From: Methylocystis echinoides
GTDB lineage: Bacteria > Pseudomonadota > Alphaproteobacteria > Rhizobiales > Beijerinckiaceae
DNA length: 64,000 bases
Assembly (NCBI RefSeq): GCF_040687965.1
Contig: NZ_CP156084.1
Location: forward strand, 1,984,501 to 2,048,500
Direction: 5' to 3'
The first letter of the stretch is position 1. Each line of letters begins with the position of its first letter. The notes under the pieces are model-generated. The model was not told the DNA's origin. It did no database searches and saw only the letters and a program-made list of their open reading frames with translations. The position numbers and the translations under genes are program-made. Of this stretch, positions 53,924 through 62,036 are shown piece after piece.

Positions 53924-55099
53924 GTGAAGCGCTTAATCAAATTCCTTTGCACTGCAGCGATCGTCGTAGCGATGGGCGTCGGTCAGTCTAAGCCGGGAGT
54001 TGCAGGTGGCCACGGTGGTGGCGGAGGCGGCGGAGGCTTTGGTGGTCCTCATGGTGGAGGCGGCGGGTTTCCTGGCTTCTCTGGCGGAAGAGGAGGCTTC
54101 GGTGGCCCCCATGGCGGCGGCCTTGGCGGCTTGCTTGGCGGTTTCGGAGGGAGGGGGGGCCCCCATGGCGGCGGGGGCTTTGGTGGCCCTCATGGTGGAG
54201 GCGGCGGGTTTCCTGGCTTCTCTGGCGGAAGAGGAGGCTTCGGTGGCCCCCATGGCGGCGGCCTTGGCGGCTTGCTTGGTGGTTTCGGAGGGAGGGGCGG
54301 CGGGTTCGGTGGCCCCCATGGCGGCGGAGGCTTTGGTGGCTCTCATGGCGGCGGCGGCGGGTTTCCTGGCTTCTCTGGCGGAAGAGGGGGCTTCGGCGGC
54401 CCCCATGGCCGCGGCTTTGGTGACTTTGGAGGTGGCGGCTGGGGAGGAGGAAGGCGCGCAGGCGGTTACTCCGGCGGCCTAAGCGCTAGGGGTCTTGCCG
54501 GCCTTCATGGCGGTTTGGGCCCGAGTCGCGCTGGCTTCCTGGGGAGCGGCGGGTTCGGTGGCTGGGCAGGAGGCCACGGCGGTTTGGCGCGCCTGGCCGG
54601 TTACGGCGGCTGGAATGGTTTTCGCAGCGGTTGGGACCATGGTGGCTGGGGCGGTTGGTCGGTAGGCTGGGGTGGCCGTGATGGTTGGGGTGGCTACGGC
54701 TGGCGCGGCTGGAATAGTATCGATGGTTGGGGCGGTTACGCTGGTTGGGCTGTTTGGCCTGGCGCTTGGGGCTGGGGTGGTTGGCCGTATAGTTGGGTTG
54801 CCTACGATGGGTGGGTGGCTTGGCCTGGCTTTTGGAGTGGGCCCTGGGGCGGCTGGCCAATCGCATATGACGCCTGGGGTGTCTGGCCTGGCATTTGGGG
54901 CTGGGATTTATGGCCTCTTTGGGCCGGTCTGACCCTGGCCAGCGCCTATGCGTGGGACGTGGCCTATGCACCCTATGCATATCCCGTTCCCGCCTATGAG
55001 TATCCTCTCTATGGTTTTGGGTATCCCCTGGCTGACTATCCCGAGCCTGCTTTCGACTCCCCGGCATCCTACGCAGTTTACGGAGTGCCGCTTTGGTAA
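53924..55099 (+). CDS. Secreted Gly-rich repeat protein with Trp/Tyr-rich C-terminus
   Basis: A 391-residue exported protein starting with GTG at 53924 (AGG 8 nt upstream) and signal peptide MKRLIKFLCTAAIVVAMGVG. Residues about 28-165 consist of large Gly repeats with the elements GGFGGPHGGG, GFPGFSGGRGG and LGGLLGGFGGRGG. Residues 170-345 are Gly/Trp/Tyr-rich with GWGG and WPGxWGWGGW units. The last 45 residues are Ala, Tyr and Pro-rich. It resembles structural or adhesive low-complexity envelope proteins. No enzymatic motif. Expected to be disordered or amyloid-like, which is inference. Confidence 0.75.
   Translation: MKRLIKFLCTAAIVVAMGVGQSKPGVAGGHGGGGGGGGFGGPHGGGGGFPGFSGGRGGFGGPHGGGLGGLLGGFGGRGGPHGGGGFGGPHGGGGGFPGFSGGRGGFGGPHGGGLGGLLGGFGGRGGGFGGPHGGGGFGGSHGGGGGFPGFSGGRGGFGGPHGRGFGDFGGGGWGGGRRAGGYSGGLSARGLAGLHGGLGPSRAGFLGSGGFGGWAGGHGGLARLAGYGGWNGFRSGWDHGGWGGWSVGWGGRDGWGGYGWRGWNSIDGWGGYAGWAVWPGAWGWGGWPYSWVAYDGWVAWPGFWSGPWGGWPIAYDAWGVWPGIWGWDLWPLWAGLTLASAYAWDVAYAPYAYPVPAYEYPLYGFGYPLADYPEPAFDSPASYAVYGVPLW
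54030..54420 (+). repeat. Tandem DNA repeats inside the Gly-rich gene
   Basis: Two nearly identical copies of about 135-150 bp (from about 54030 and about 54175) and a partial third (from about 54320) share stretches such as GGTTTCCTGGCTTCTCTGGC and GGAGGCTTCGGTGGCCCCCA. The high nucleotide identity shows recent duplication, so repeat number probably varies between strains. Confidence 0.85.
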
Positions 55100-55177
55100 G
55101 GTTTCAGCATGGTCGCTGAAAGAACGCCGTATGCGGCCCCTCTCGGCCGCCGATCTCACAAGAGGAACAACAGCAGG

Positions 55178-55633
55178 ATGAACAAGTTCACAGTTGCCTC
55201 AGTGGCTTTAGCCATCAGCATGGCTTTTTGCACGATCAGTGCACAAGCACGCGGGGCGAGATCAAGTAATCAAGATTCTGCCGACCAAGGCGCGACGTGC
55301 CGCATGAACGAACACGTCGACGGTCAACTCGGCTTTATACAAGCGGAGCTTAAAATATCAGAGGCGCAGGTCCCCCAGTGGAATGTCTTCGCTGGCGCAT
55401 TCCGCGCGGATAAAGAAAAGCAAGCTCAGCTTTGCGCAGCGGCGCAAGAACAGGCCCGTTCAATGGCGACTGCCCCTCTTCCCGCTTCAATGGGGATCAT
55501 GGCTGATCGTTTGACGGCGCGGTTGGACTCCGTACGGGCGATGCAGGCGGCGATCGCGCCACTCTACGCCATTTTGACTCCAGAACAGAAGAAAAAGGCT
55601 GACGAAATCATGAAAGGCGTCTCAGGAATGTGA
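55178..55633 (+). CDS. LTxxQ-type periplasmic protein (Spy/CpxP-like)
   Basis: A 151-residue exported protein. The start at 55178 gives signal peptide MNKFTVASVALAISMAFCTISAQA. The mature protein is helical with repeated features: HVDGQLGFIQAELKISEAQVPQWNVFAGAF and AAIAPLYAILTPEQKKKADEIM, the second carrying the LTxxQ motif of Spy/CpxP chaperones. Two cysteines are present. It lies 78 bp downstream of the Gly-rich gene on the same strand and may act as its chaperone. Confidence 0.78.
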   Translation: MNKFTVASVALAISMAFCTISAQARGARSSNQDSADQGATCRMNEHVDGQLGFIQAELKISEAQVPQWNVFAGAFRADKEKQAQLCAAAQEQARSMATAPLPASMGIMADRLTARLDSVRAMQAAIAPLYAILTPEQKKKADEIMKGVSGM

Positions 55634-55704
55634 TGCTGATTAATAGAGTGGGGTGAACTCCATCCTCACCGTGTCCTCCCAAGGAAGTTCCCATTTACGA
55701 TGCG

Positions 55705-55878
55705 ATGATTCAGCGCGCCGTCGACTTGTTAGAGAGCGGAACTCTATTGGATGCGGCTAAGTCGCCGATATGGCTGGCGAAGCAGTCGCTATATGCGTTA
55801 CGCCCCCTGCGATGGATATTGAAAGCGTCTCCTTTCGATACTGCCCGGGCGTGGCCGCATCGAGTGATAGCGCACTGA
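55705..55878 (+). CDS. Possible small ORF of 57 residues
   Basis: An ATG at 55705 opens 57 codons (MIQRAVDLLESGTLLDAAKS ... ) ending at TGA 55878. A good AAGGAAG at 55681-55687 lies 17 nt upstream of the ATG, which is too far. The frame is open back to the AAGGAAG. It may be a remnant of a longer gene. No family recognised. Confidence 0.25.
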   Translation: MIQRAVDLLESGTLLDAAKSPIWLAKQSLYALRPLRWILKASPFDTARAWPHRVIAH

Positions 55879-55913
55879 CAACGCAAGTCTCCCTCTCTCG
55901 ATCGAAGTTTGCT

Positions 55914-56993
55914 TTACGAGCTTATTTCACGTTTCGAGCCAAGGTGCGTTGAGCCGACAGCGTCATCTAAAATCCACTTTCCCCCGAGCCAGAAGTCCAA
56001 TTGCTCCGGCCAACACATGAGTCCATTGTTTGGCGCGAAGGTTAGTTCACCTAAAAATGGCCGCTCTGCATGATCCAGAAGAAAGTCAACTCTCACATAT
56101 CGAAATTGACTGCCGATGCATGACGCGAGGTGCTTTAGGGTCCGTTTGGTTTCGAAGGCAAATGAAATATCCAACCTGGGCGCCTCGCTGCACTGAGGAA
56201 GGGGAACGAAGTCGGAATCAAGCCAGAGTGATTTTTCCACGGTTCCCGAGCGGCTTTTCTTACACGCCGTAATCATGTGCACGGTCCCATGGAAAACATG
56301 AAACATGACTGCAACTGAATTCTCCTCGTCGCAAACCGATTCTTCGAGGAAGATTTCTTTTTTGAAGCAGCTATACCACCATTCCCCGTGTTGAAGCCCG
56401 TAGGCGCTCTCTAGCCATTTCTTAGTACATTCCTCTGCCGCCGACCGATCTTGGTCCGACAAAGGGTAGGATAGTCGTTTGACAAAGCCGCTGCCGTGAT
56501 TAGCCTTCAAATAATAATCGCCGGCTGCAACTTCACCATTGTTGGGCAATTGAAAGAAAGCCGAACGCCAAACCACTGTCGGGCACGAAATCGCGCCCTC
56601 AAGTTCTGGAGGTATGAACTTTTCCGTTGAGAGCTTATCCCCGCTTTCCGGCACGCGTAACTCGGAGAAAAACTTCGCCCAAGTGATTTTTTCATTCAGG
56701 CGCTGTGGGGTCATGAGCTTTGGATAGACGCCATGGTACAATTTGTAGTCGTAGATGGCTTTTGCGATTGCATCTATGAGATCGCGCCTCGCATAAAAAT
56801 TGATTCCGCGCGAATAGCCAGCCCGGGGCGGTTTCTTGAAAATTGATCCAGGCTGCCTTTCCAAGCGCCTAACCAAACGCTGTGAAGTGATCTTGGCGTA
56901 ACGCTTTCGGATGAAATCCTGCCCGACCTGTCCCGTCTTCAGCAGGGGCGCGGGTAAAAATGCTTTCAAAAAGACTCTGATGCCCGCGTTCAT
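55914..56993 (-). CDS. TupA-like ATP-grasp protein
   Basis: A 359-residue protein of the TupA-like ATP-grasp family, which is found in cell-surface polysaccharide loci and forms amide or ester bonds on sugars or glycans. Signature blocks are YKLYHGVYPKLMTPQRLNEKITWAK, DYYLKANHGSGF and the C-terminal metal/ATP site RVDFLLDHAERPFLGELTFAPNNGL. No membrane helix. Its AT content is visibly higher than that of the genes before 52 kb, suggesting acquisition. It is divergent from nothing close by; 180 bp separate it from the next gene. Confidence 0.82.
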   Translation of the reverse strand: MNAGIRVFLKAFLPAPLLKTGQVGQDFIRKRYAKITSQRLVRRLERQPGSIFKKPPRAGYSRGINFYARRDLIDAIAKAIYDYKLYHGVYPKLMTPQRLNEKITWAKFFSELRVPESGDKLSTEKFIPPELEGAISCPTVVWRSAFFQLPNNGEVAAGDYYLKANHGSGFVKRLSYPLSDQDRSAAEECTKKWLESAYGLQHGEWWYSCFKKEIFLEESVCDEENSVAVMFHVFHGTVHMITACKKSRSGTVEKSLWLDSDFVPLPQCSEAPRLDISFAFETKRTLKHLASCIGSQFRYVRVDFLLDHAERPFLGELTFAPNNGLMCWPEQLDFWLGGKWILDDAVGSTHLGSKREISS

Positions 56994-57173
56994 GTGAACC
57001 TGTATTTTTGGAGATTGAAACGGTCAAAGCTTTTCTTCATTCACAACTCTCATAGAAGTTTAGGCCTCACTGAAGGCCTTGGAGCGCATATGGTGAGTTT
57101 GGCTGTCGCTCGATTTGCTTGGCTACATTCCGGGCAAGCGGCGCGGCGCACCCCCGAGGTTGTTTCTTGCATT

Positions 57174-57932
57174 TCAGCTAGAGGGCTTGACCCCACGAAA
57201 GAAAAGCAACTCCCATGGCATGACTATCTTGTCTCTATCTCTTTTCAAGCCGAACTGTGTAGCCAGAATTTCAATTAAAACATCATGCGTCAGTCCTTCA
57301 AGGTCAAATAGTCTGGTTACGTAGAAGAAAACGGCATCATACGAATCGAATATCCAGTCACAATTAAGAAGTTCGCTTGACGTTTGCTCGAAGCCGACAT
57401 CATCCAGTGTCGTCAGAAAGTCCCTTTCGACATATGCTCCGACATGGCCAGTCTTGCTATACGTATTCACAAACTCGTCAAGAAAAGTATGGACTTTGGA
57501 GTTGCGCTGCACTTCTCCAAAAGCAAGTACTCCGTTTGCCCGCAAAACGCGAAACGCGCCATCGACGTAGGCTCTCTTTTCTTCTTCGCCGGCATGATGT
57601 ATCGGCACGATGGAGAGCACCGCGTCGAACCGATCGTTTTCAAAATTTGCAAGAGTCCAGTTTGTCAGATCGATATGTCCAGCATCCGCGGATTTCACCT
57701 CCATCATGTCGGCTCTAACTACCTTCGTTTTGGGCAGGAGCCGTTCGATGATGCGGCCCTCCGCTGGCGCCTCCAGAACAGATTCTGGACGTCGCAGGTC
57801 GGCGAAGTTCACGAGAGCTTCGAATTCACGCGCACGAATCGTAGGAAATTGAGTGGCAAGCCTTATGTAGTCACCGATGTGCGTAGCAAATCGAGAGCCA
57901 TAGGGTGTGAAATTCGTTTCGTTTGCGCCCAT
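57174..57932 (-). CDS. SAM-dependent methyltransferase (class I)
   Basis: A 252-residue protein. The SAM-binding core is degenerate (SVLEAPAEGRIIERLLPK, then VVRADMMEV), while DRFDAVLSIVPIHHAGEEEKRAYVDGAFRVLRANGVLAFGEV matches motifs II and III of class I enzymes. It also has an N-terminal extension (THIGDYIRLATQFPTIRAREFEALVNF). The substrate is unknown, perhaps a sugar given the neighbours. Composition is AT-richer than the window average. Confidence 0.7.
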   Translation of the reverse strand: MGANETNFTPYGSRFATHIGDYIRLATQFPTIRAREFEALVNFADLRRPESVLEAPAEGRIIERLLPKTKVVRADMMEVKSADAGHIDLTNWTLANFENDRFDAVLSIVPIHHAGEEEKRAYVDGAFRVLRANGVLAFGEVQRNSKVHTFLDEFVNTYSKTGHVGAYVERDFLTTLDDVGFEQTSSELLNCDWIFDSYDAVFFYVTRLFDLEGLTHDVLIEILATQFGLKRDRDKIVMPWELLFFRGVKPSS

Positions 57933-58205
57933 ATGGATTTTGCCTTCGATTCTTGGAATTCATGTTTAGCCAAAAGCCCCCGAACACGGCTTTTGGCAGA
58001 TGGAACGTCCCAAGAATTTAGAATATAGGTATTTTTGAGGCTTTGGGGTGCGGCCATGCTCTGGACGATTTAAACATGCCTTCCCCTGGGCGGGGGTCGA
58101 GCTGCCCCCTAAGCGTCATTGGGCCAGTTCCTTCGGATTGAGAAAGGCGGACGACTGGGGTAAGTCTTCAAATCGGACCGCGATTGGTCTTCCCCACACG
58201 CGCAG

Positions 58206-59126
58206 ATGCTTCCGATGGACATCGTCAAAACCGACTCAATCCTCCCCGATACTACCTTGATCACAGTCTGCACAGCTGGATATTTGCCCTTTATCTTGAA
58301 TTTGCATGCATCTCTCGAGCAAATCGGATTGGGTGGCGAACTCGTCGTTTACACGCCTGATCCCTCCGTGCAGCAAATGTTATCGGCTAGGGGAATTCGG
58401 GCAGAGGTCTTCGGGCGTAATTCCTATAACAAATGGACAAATTTCGGCGAAAGCGGATGGTGCGAAACGATGGCGTACAAGTACGCCGTGGCGGCTGAAA
58501 TATTGAAAACCGGTAAGAAAGTTTTTTTTGTTGATGGCGATATTGTCTTCTTACGAAATCCTGGCGAACATCTCAAATTGATCTTGGAGACCACCACAGC
58601 TCCGCTCATTATGCAATTTGAAAGTCCGAAAGGCGTGTACTGTGCAGGATTTTGGCTCGCCAGGCCTGACCCGGTAGTTTTGGAGCTCTTTCGAGATATC
58701 CAATCGCACCTCGTCGAGATCAAAACAGATTTCAGCGATCAGGAATGCCTTAACCGATTGGGCCGCGAACGAGACATCAAGGTCCACGCGCTGGATGTAG
58801 AGCTGTTCGCGTGCGCAAATCAGTTCCTAGGTCGAGATATGTTGGACACTCCCGAACGTATTGACCGGCCCTCGACGCCGTTTCCGTTCGATTCGGCTTA
58901 CGTCTTGCATTTTAATTACTTGATCGGGAAAAAGCAGAAAATCCAGGCTATGGCAAAATACAACGCTATCTATTACCAGGGCCTGCTGGAGGCAGCTGAG
59001 GAAAAGCTGTTTTCTTGGAACAACCTCTCCGATCGCGCTCATCGCCTGCGGCGTCGGTTATCGAGGCGCTTCGGCTTGGAGTGGCTGAAGAAGACCCTCC
59101 TGTATTCTTGGCCTGATACGCGATGA
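58206..59126 (+). CDS. Nucleotide-diphospho-sugar transferase (DxD glycosyltransferase)
   Basis: A GT-A-fold transferase of 306 residues, or 303 if the third-residue... Met at 58215 is used. The fold is shown by LITVCTAGYLPFILNLHASLEQIG, VFFVDGDIVFLRNP (DxD metal-binding motif) and FSDQECLNRLG. It ends in a basic helix (RAHRLRRRLSRRFGLEWLKKTL). The DNA is AT-rich (for example the T-run at 58521-58528). It belongs with the TupA-like and methyltransferase genes in a likely acquired glycan-modification segment, though orientations differ. Confidence 0.82.
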   Translation: MLPMDIVKTDSILPDTTLITVCTAGYLPFILNLHASLEQIGLGGELVVYTPDPSVQQMLSARGIRAEVFGRNSYNKWTNFGESGWCETMAYKYAVAAEILKTGKKVFFVDGDIVFLRNPGEHLKLILETTTAPLIMQFESPKGVYCAGFWLARPDPVVLELFRDIQSHLVEIKTDFSDQECLNRLGRERDIKVHALDVELFACANQFLGRDMLDTPERIDRPSTPFPFDSAYVLHFNYLIGKKQKIQAMAKYNAIYYQGLLEAAEEKLFSWNNLSDRAHRLRRRLSRRFGLEWLKKTLLYSWPDTR

Positions 59127-59586
59127 AATGACATTTGTTGCGCCCGCGGAGGAGAAGAGGAAGCCCGTCTTGCACCGGTCAGGCATGAAATTGGGAGGGG
59201 CGGCTGTTGATGGATTAGGGCAGGGGCGCACGTCTCCCAAGTTGCTGTGTTGCCAAATAGGCGCATGCTTCCAGGAACAGATTTTCGAATCAATTTCTTA
59301 GCTTTAACCATCGATGAAGTGAGGCTAGGTCCAGGCTGTCTCAAGGGTTATTTGGTGTCAGCGAGCGGCCCGTCCTTAGACCCTTTGGGGGCAGGCCGCT
59401 TTCTCCGAGCTCGCTCTGGCGGACCGTTGGCTCTCAGATGGTGCAACGCCAAGCTTGGTGTCGCCAAGGTTTGCTGACGCTGGCGGATCAAAATTGCCTG
59501 ACGTTGCGGGATTAATGCGACGCCCAATTTGTTAATAAAGACTTGATGTCTTACTGCGATAGCCGGATTGGCGCGGCGTTGCCCCT

Positions 59587-59751
59587 TTAAGAAGACGTAA
59601 CGGAAGACATTTTTGCTATTAAGTCGTCGGATTTTATTGCGTTCGTCGAATTAAGTTGCGCCAAGATTTTATCGTGTAACTGCTTCAACAGCTTGGCGTG
59701 TTCGCTCACGTCCGTCTTCTTCGACGCGGTTGAAATGGCTTCTTTGGACAT
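59587..59751 (-). CDS. Possible small protein of 54 residues
   Basis: ATG 59751 opens MSKEAISTASKKTDVSEHAK and continues LLKQLHDKILAQLNST to a stop at 59587. A CGGAG ribosome binding site lies 8-9 nt upstream. The composition (Lys, Ser, helical) looks protein-like in an otherwise empty region. No family recognised. Confidence 0.4.
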   Translation of the reverse strand: MSKEAISTASKKTDVSEHAKLLKQLHDKILAQLNSTNAIKSDDLIAKMSSVTSS

Positions 59752-59911
59752 AGCAAGCGCTCCGCGTTTGGGGCTTGAATAGCCTATCGAGCCCAACTAA
59801 ACCGGGTCCGGTTGGAGAAATTAAGGCAGTTTGGGCGCACCCGCCGTGGCCTTCAAGGCCAAGGGTCGGGATTTGCAGCATTTAACAACAGCCCGTAATC
59901 TTAGCCGCGCG

Positions 59912-59937
59912 GTGCTGTCACACTGGCGTGACAGCAC
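59912..59937. repeat. Perfect inverted repeat in gene-poor region
   Basis: GTGCTGTCAC, six bases (ACTGGC), then GTGACAGCAC form a perfect 10-bp stem. No U-run follows in either direction. It could be a protein-binding palindrome, a recombination site or a remnant of a mobile element. Confidence 0.65.
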
Positions 59938-60512
59938 GGGCTGTCGGCGAGTCAAAAAGGCGGCGGCGCTGCTTTCCGATGCTGTTCGAAGAATCTCAGC
60001 TGCCGATAGAAATGTTGCGGCAGTGTCGTAAAGCGGTTGAGCGCCCAATAACGTCGTTCACCACCGGGCACAGCGGATAGCGTGCACGGGCGTGGTGTAA
60101 TTTACGGCCCCCGGGCGGTGGAAAAGCCGCCGGTTAGGGGGTGGAGCTGGGGTGGTCACCGCGGCACGCGTCTGAGGTTGAGTTGCCGGACTTAACACCC
60201 GCGCCCGAAGGCCAATAGACACCCCTTTGCCGCGCTGCACTAGGGGCACGCGCGACAAGAGCGCGATTTCCCCCGGATACGAGCGGGTTACAGCTTCGTC
60301 GCTCCACGCCTGTGCCTGCGTGTTCACACCGGTTCAACCTGTTCAAGAGCGCGGGCCCGCCGCTTCGCGCTCTCGTGACGGCTGTGACGGCTGTGACGGC
60401 GAGTCAGCGCCACCGTCACTCCCTTCGAGGTTGGAGCTCTCTTCGCTTAGCCGTCTTTTTCCTTTTGGCGAAAAGGGAGGCTTCAGGTTCCCTATCGCAA
60501 GGTGATGCGATT

Positions 60513-61322
60513 CTATTTCACAGCTACGCTGTATACGATGTTCGTCGTAATCGCGTCGCATTGCCCTAGAAGGGCGAGATTCCTGTCGCGGACCCTTGCG
60601 AGTGTTTCGGCATCGATCTGGGCAATGGCGCCGCGATAGCCGCTGCCCATGGCGATCAACCACCAATCCTCGGGTGAATTGAGCGGGTGGTTTCTCGCTT
60701 GAGCGACAATCTCTGCGTTTTCGATACCTGCCTCGCCGAGCATCTTTCGTAGCCCCGTAGGCGTCGAAATCCGCTCCCATGGGTTGAAGCCCTTCATGAG
60801 GTCGGGGCGCTCGGCGCCAATAGCTTCCCAAAAGGCGCTATTAGCGGGCTCGAAGAGGTCCGGTCCCCATGTCGTGACGGCCAGCCGCCCGCCGGGGCGC
60901 AGCATGCGCCAGAGTTCCTTGGCAGCCGCCACCATGTCCGGGACGAAGAAAATCCCGAAGACGCACACGATGGCGTCGAAGCTGGCGTCGGGATAGCCGA
61001 GCGCCAGCATGTCCCCTGTCTTGAACTCGATATTGCGGAGGCCCCTGGCGCGCGCTTTCGTTTCGCCCAGCTTAACGAGGCGTTCGGCCAAATCCACGGC
61101 GACAACCTTCCCCTGCGATCCGACGGCTTCGGCGGCAGGCAAGGCCGATCCGCCACTTCCGCAGCAAACATCGAGAACCGTCTCACCCGCACGCAGGCCG
61201 AGGCGCTCGACGGTCCGCCGTCCGAAGCGGTGCCAGAAGGAGCTGACGGGATGGTCGAAATAATCCGCCGCCGCGTTGTAAGCGGCGGCGGCCTTGGCCT
61301 TCGCCTTTTCCAGTTCACCCAT
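60513..61322 (-). CDS. Class I SAM-dependent methyltransferase in the ars operon
   Basis: A 269-residue UbiE-like methyltransferase. SAM-binding motif I is VLDVCCGSGGSALPAAEA, with VVAVDLAERLVKLGETKARARGL, FKTGDMLALGYPDASFDAIVCVFGIFF and LWRMLRPGGRLAVTTWG following. It lacks the C-terminal cysteines of arsenite methyltransferase ArsM, so I do not call it arsM. It is the last gene of the minus-strand arsenic cluster, 5 nt after the small zinc-finger gene. Its substrate is unknown. Confidence 0.82.
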   Translation of the reverse strand: MGELEKAKAKAAAAYNAAADYFDHPVSSFWHRFGRRTVERLGLRAGETVLDVCCGSGGSALPAAEAVGSQGKVVAVDLAERLVKLGETKARARGLRNIEFKTGDMLALGYPDASFDAIVCVFGIFFVPDMVAAAKELWRMLRPGGRLAVTTWGPDLFEPANSAFWEAIGAERPDLMKGFNPWERISTPTGLRKMLGEAGIENAEIVAQARNHPLNSPEDWWLIAMGSGYRGAIAQIDAETLARVRDRNLALLGQCDAITTNIVYSVAVK

Positions 61323-61327
61323 GGGGC

Positions 61328-61519
61328 CTAGCCAATTCCCTCGATGATCCGCCCGGTTCCGTCGCAGCGTTCGCAGGCCTCCTCCGTGGATTGGCCGGTC
61401 TTCTTATCCACCTGTTTGCCGGTCCCATGGCATTCCGGGCAAACATCCTCCCCCGTACCGGGAGCGCCAGATTCCGGGTCGTCCTCAGGCGTGTGGTGGC
61501 GAAGCGGATTTTTCGACAT
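61328..61519 (-). CDS. Small CxxCxGxG zinc-finger protein
   Basis: A 63-residue protein with two DnaJ-type zinc repeats, CPECHGTGKQ and CERCDGTGRI, and nothing else. Free-standing versions of the DnaJ zinc domain are found but poorly characterised. It sits between the broken acr3 and the methyltransferase gene, within the arsenic cluster. A thiol-rich protein could bind arsenite, but that is speculation. Confidence 0.7.
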   Translation of the reverse strand: MSKNPLRHHTPEDDPESGAPGTGEDVCPECHGTGKQVDKKTGQSTEEACERCDGTGRIIEGIG

Positions 61520-61545
61520 TTAGACTGCTCCGTTCGAGCTATGAG

Positions 61546-61999
61546 TTAAGCCGCCGCTTTATGTTCATACCATCCGCGCGTGCGGCGGACGATATGGACG
61601 ACCGAGAGCATGACCGGCACCTCGACGAGCACACCGACGACCGTCGCCAGCGCCGCGCCCGATTAAGTGCAGCGCCATGGAGAAGGGCTTCACCAGCCAG
61701 TTGATGCCGACCGTGCCGGTAGTCCCGCGCCAATGTTCCTTGACGTGCCCGAGAGCGGCGAGGTCGATTTTCAGGAGCATGGGGATAATCATCAGCCAGA
61801 CAAGCACGGCGACCGGCAAATTGACATCGGCGACCGTCGCCCCGTCAACGGCATGGAAGACGGCAGGCATGGCCTGGCCGAGGACAACCCCGGCGACGAT
61901 GCAGAGCGCGACCCAGAGCGTCAGGTAACGCTCGAAGACGCCCATGGCTGGCGCTTGGCGGGTTTGAGGCGGGCGCGTGAGGGTCGTGGCTTCACTCAT
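61546..61999 (-). pseudogene. acr3: Broken acr3 arsenite efflux gene
   Basis: The 5' part encodes the normal start of an ACR3 permease: MGVFERYLTLWVALCIVAGVVLGQAMP, LVWLMIIPMLLKIDLAALGHV, INWLVKPFSMAL. Directly after MAL (about residue 110) the frame changes. In the next frame the sequence reads [32 protein letters not shown] to a stop at 61546, which is the C-terminus of ACR3. About 200 central residues are missing, including most membrane helices, and the joint is out of frame, so no working pump can be made. Confidence 0.85.
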
Positions 62000-62036
62000 G
62001 ATCGTTACTCTTCCTGTCGAGAAGCAGAAAGCAGGC

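Larger units (their letters stand above)
59127..60512. other. Long stretch with no recognisable gene
   Basis: About 1.4 kb lacks any gene I can identify, apart from a weak small ORF (59587-59751) and a perfect hairpin (59912-59937). A 9-bp unit GTGACGGCT is repeated two and a half to three times at 60375-60401. Frames here are short and low in conserved features. It may be decayed mobile-element or plasmid-type DNA. Confidence 0.45.

Noticed and set aside
54030-54420. Repeats considered as a CRISPR array
   Set aside because: The repeats are long, in frame, translate to a Gly-rich secreted protein, and have no unique spacers of constant length.
60375-60401. GTGACGGCT tandem repeat considered as an iteron-type origin
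   Set aside because: Fewer than three full copies, no replication initiator gene and no AT-rich unwinding region nearby.
60513-61322. Methyltransferase considered as ArsM
   Set aside because: It lacks the conserved cysteines required for arsenite methylation, despite its place in an arsenic operon.
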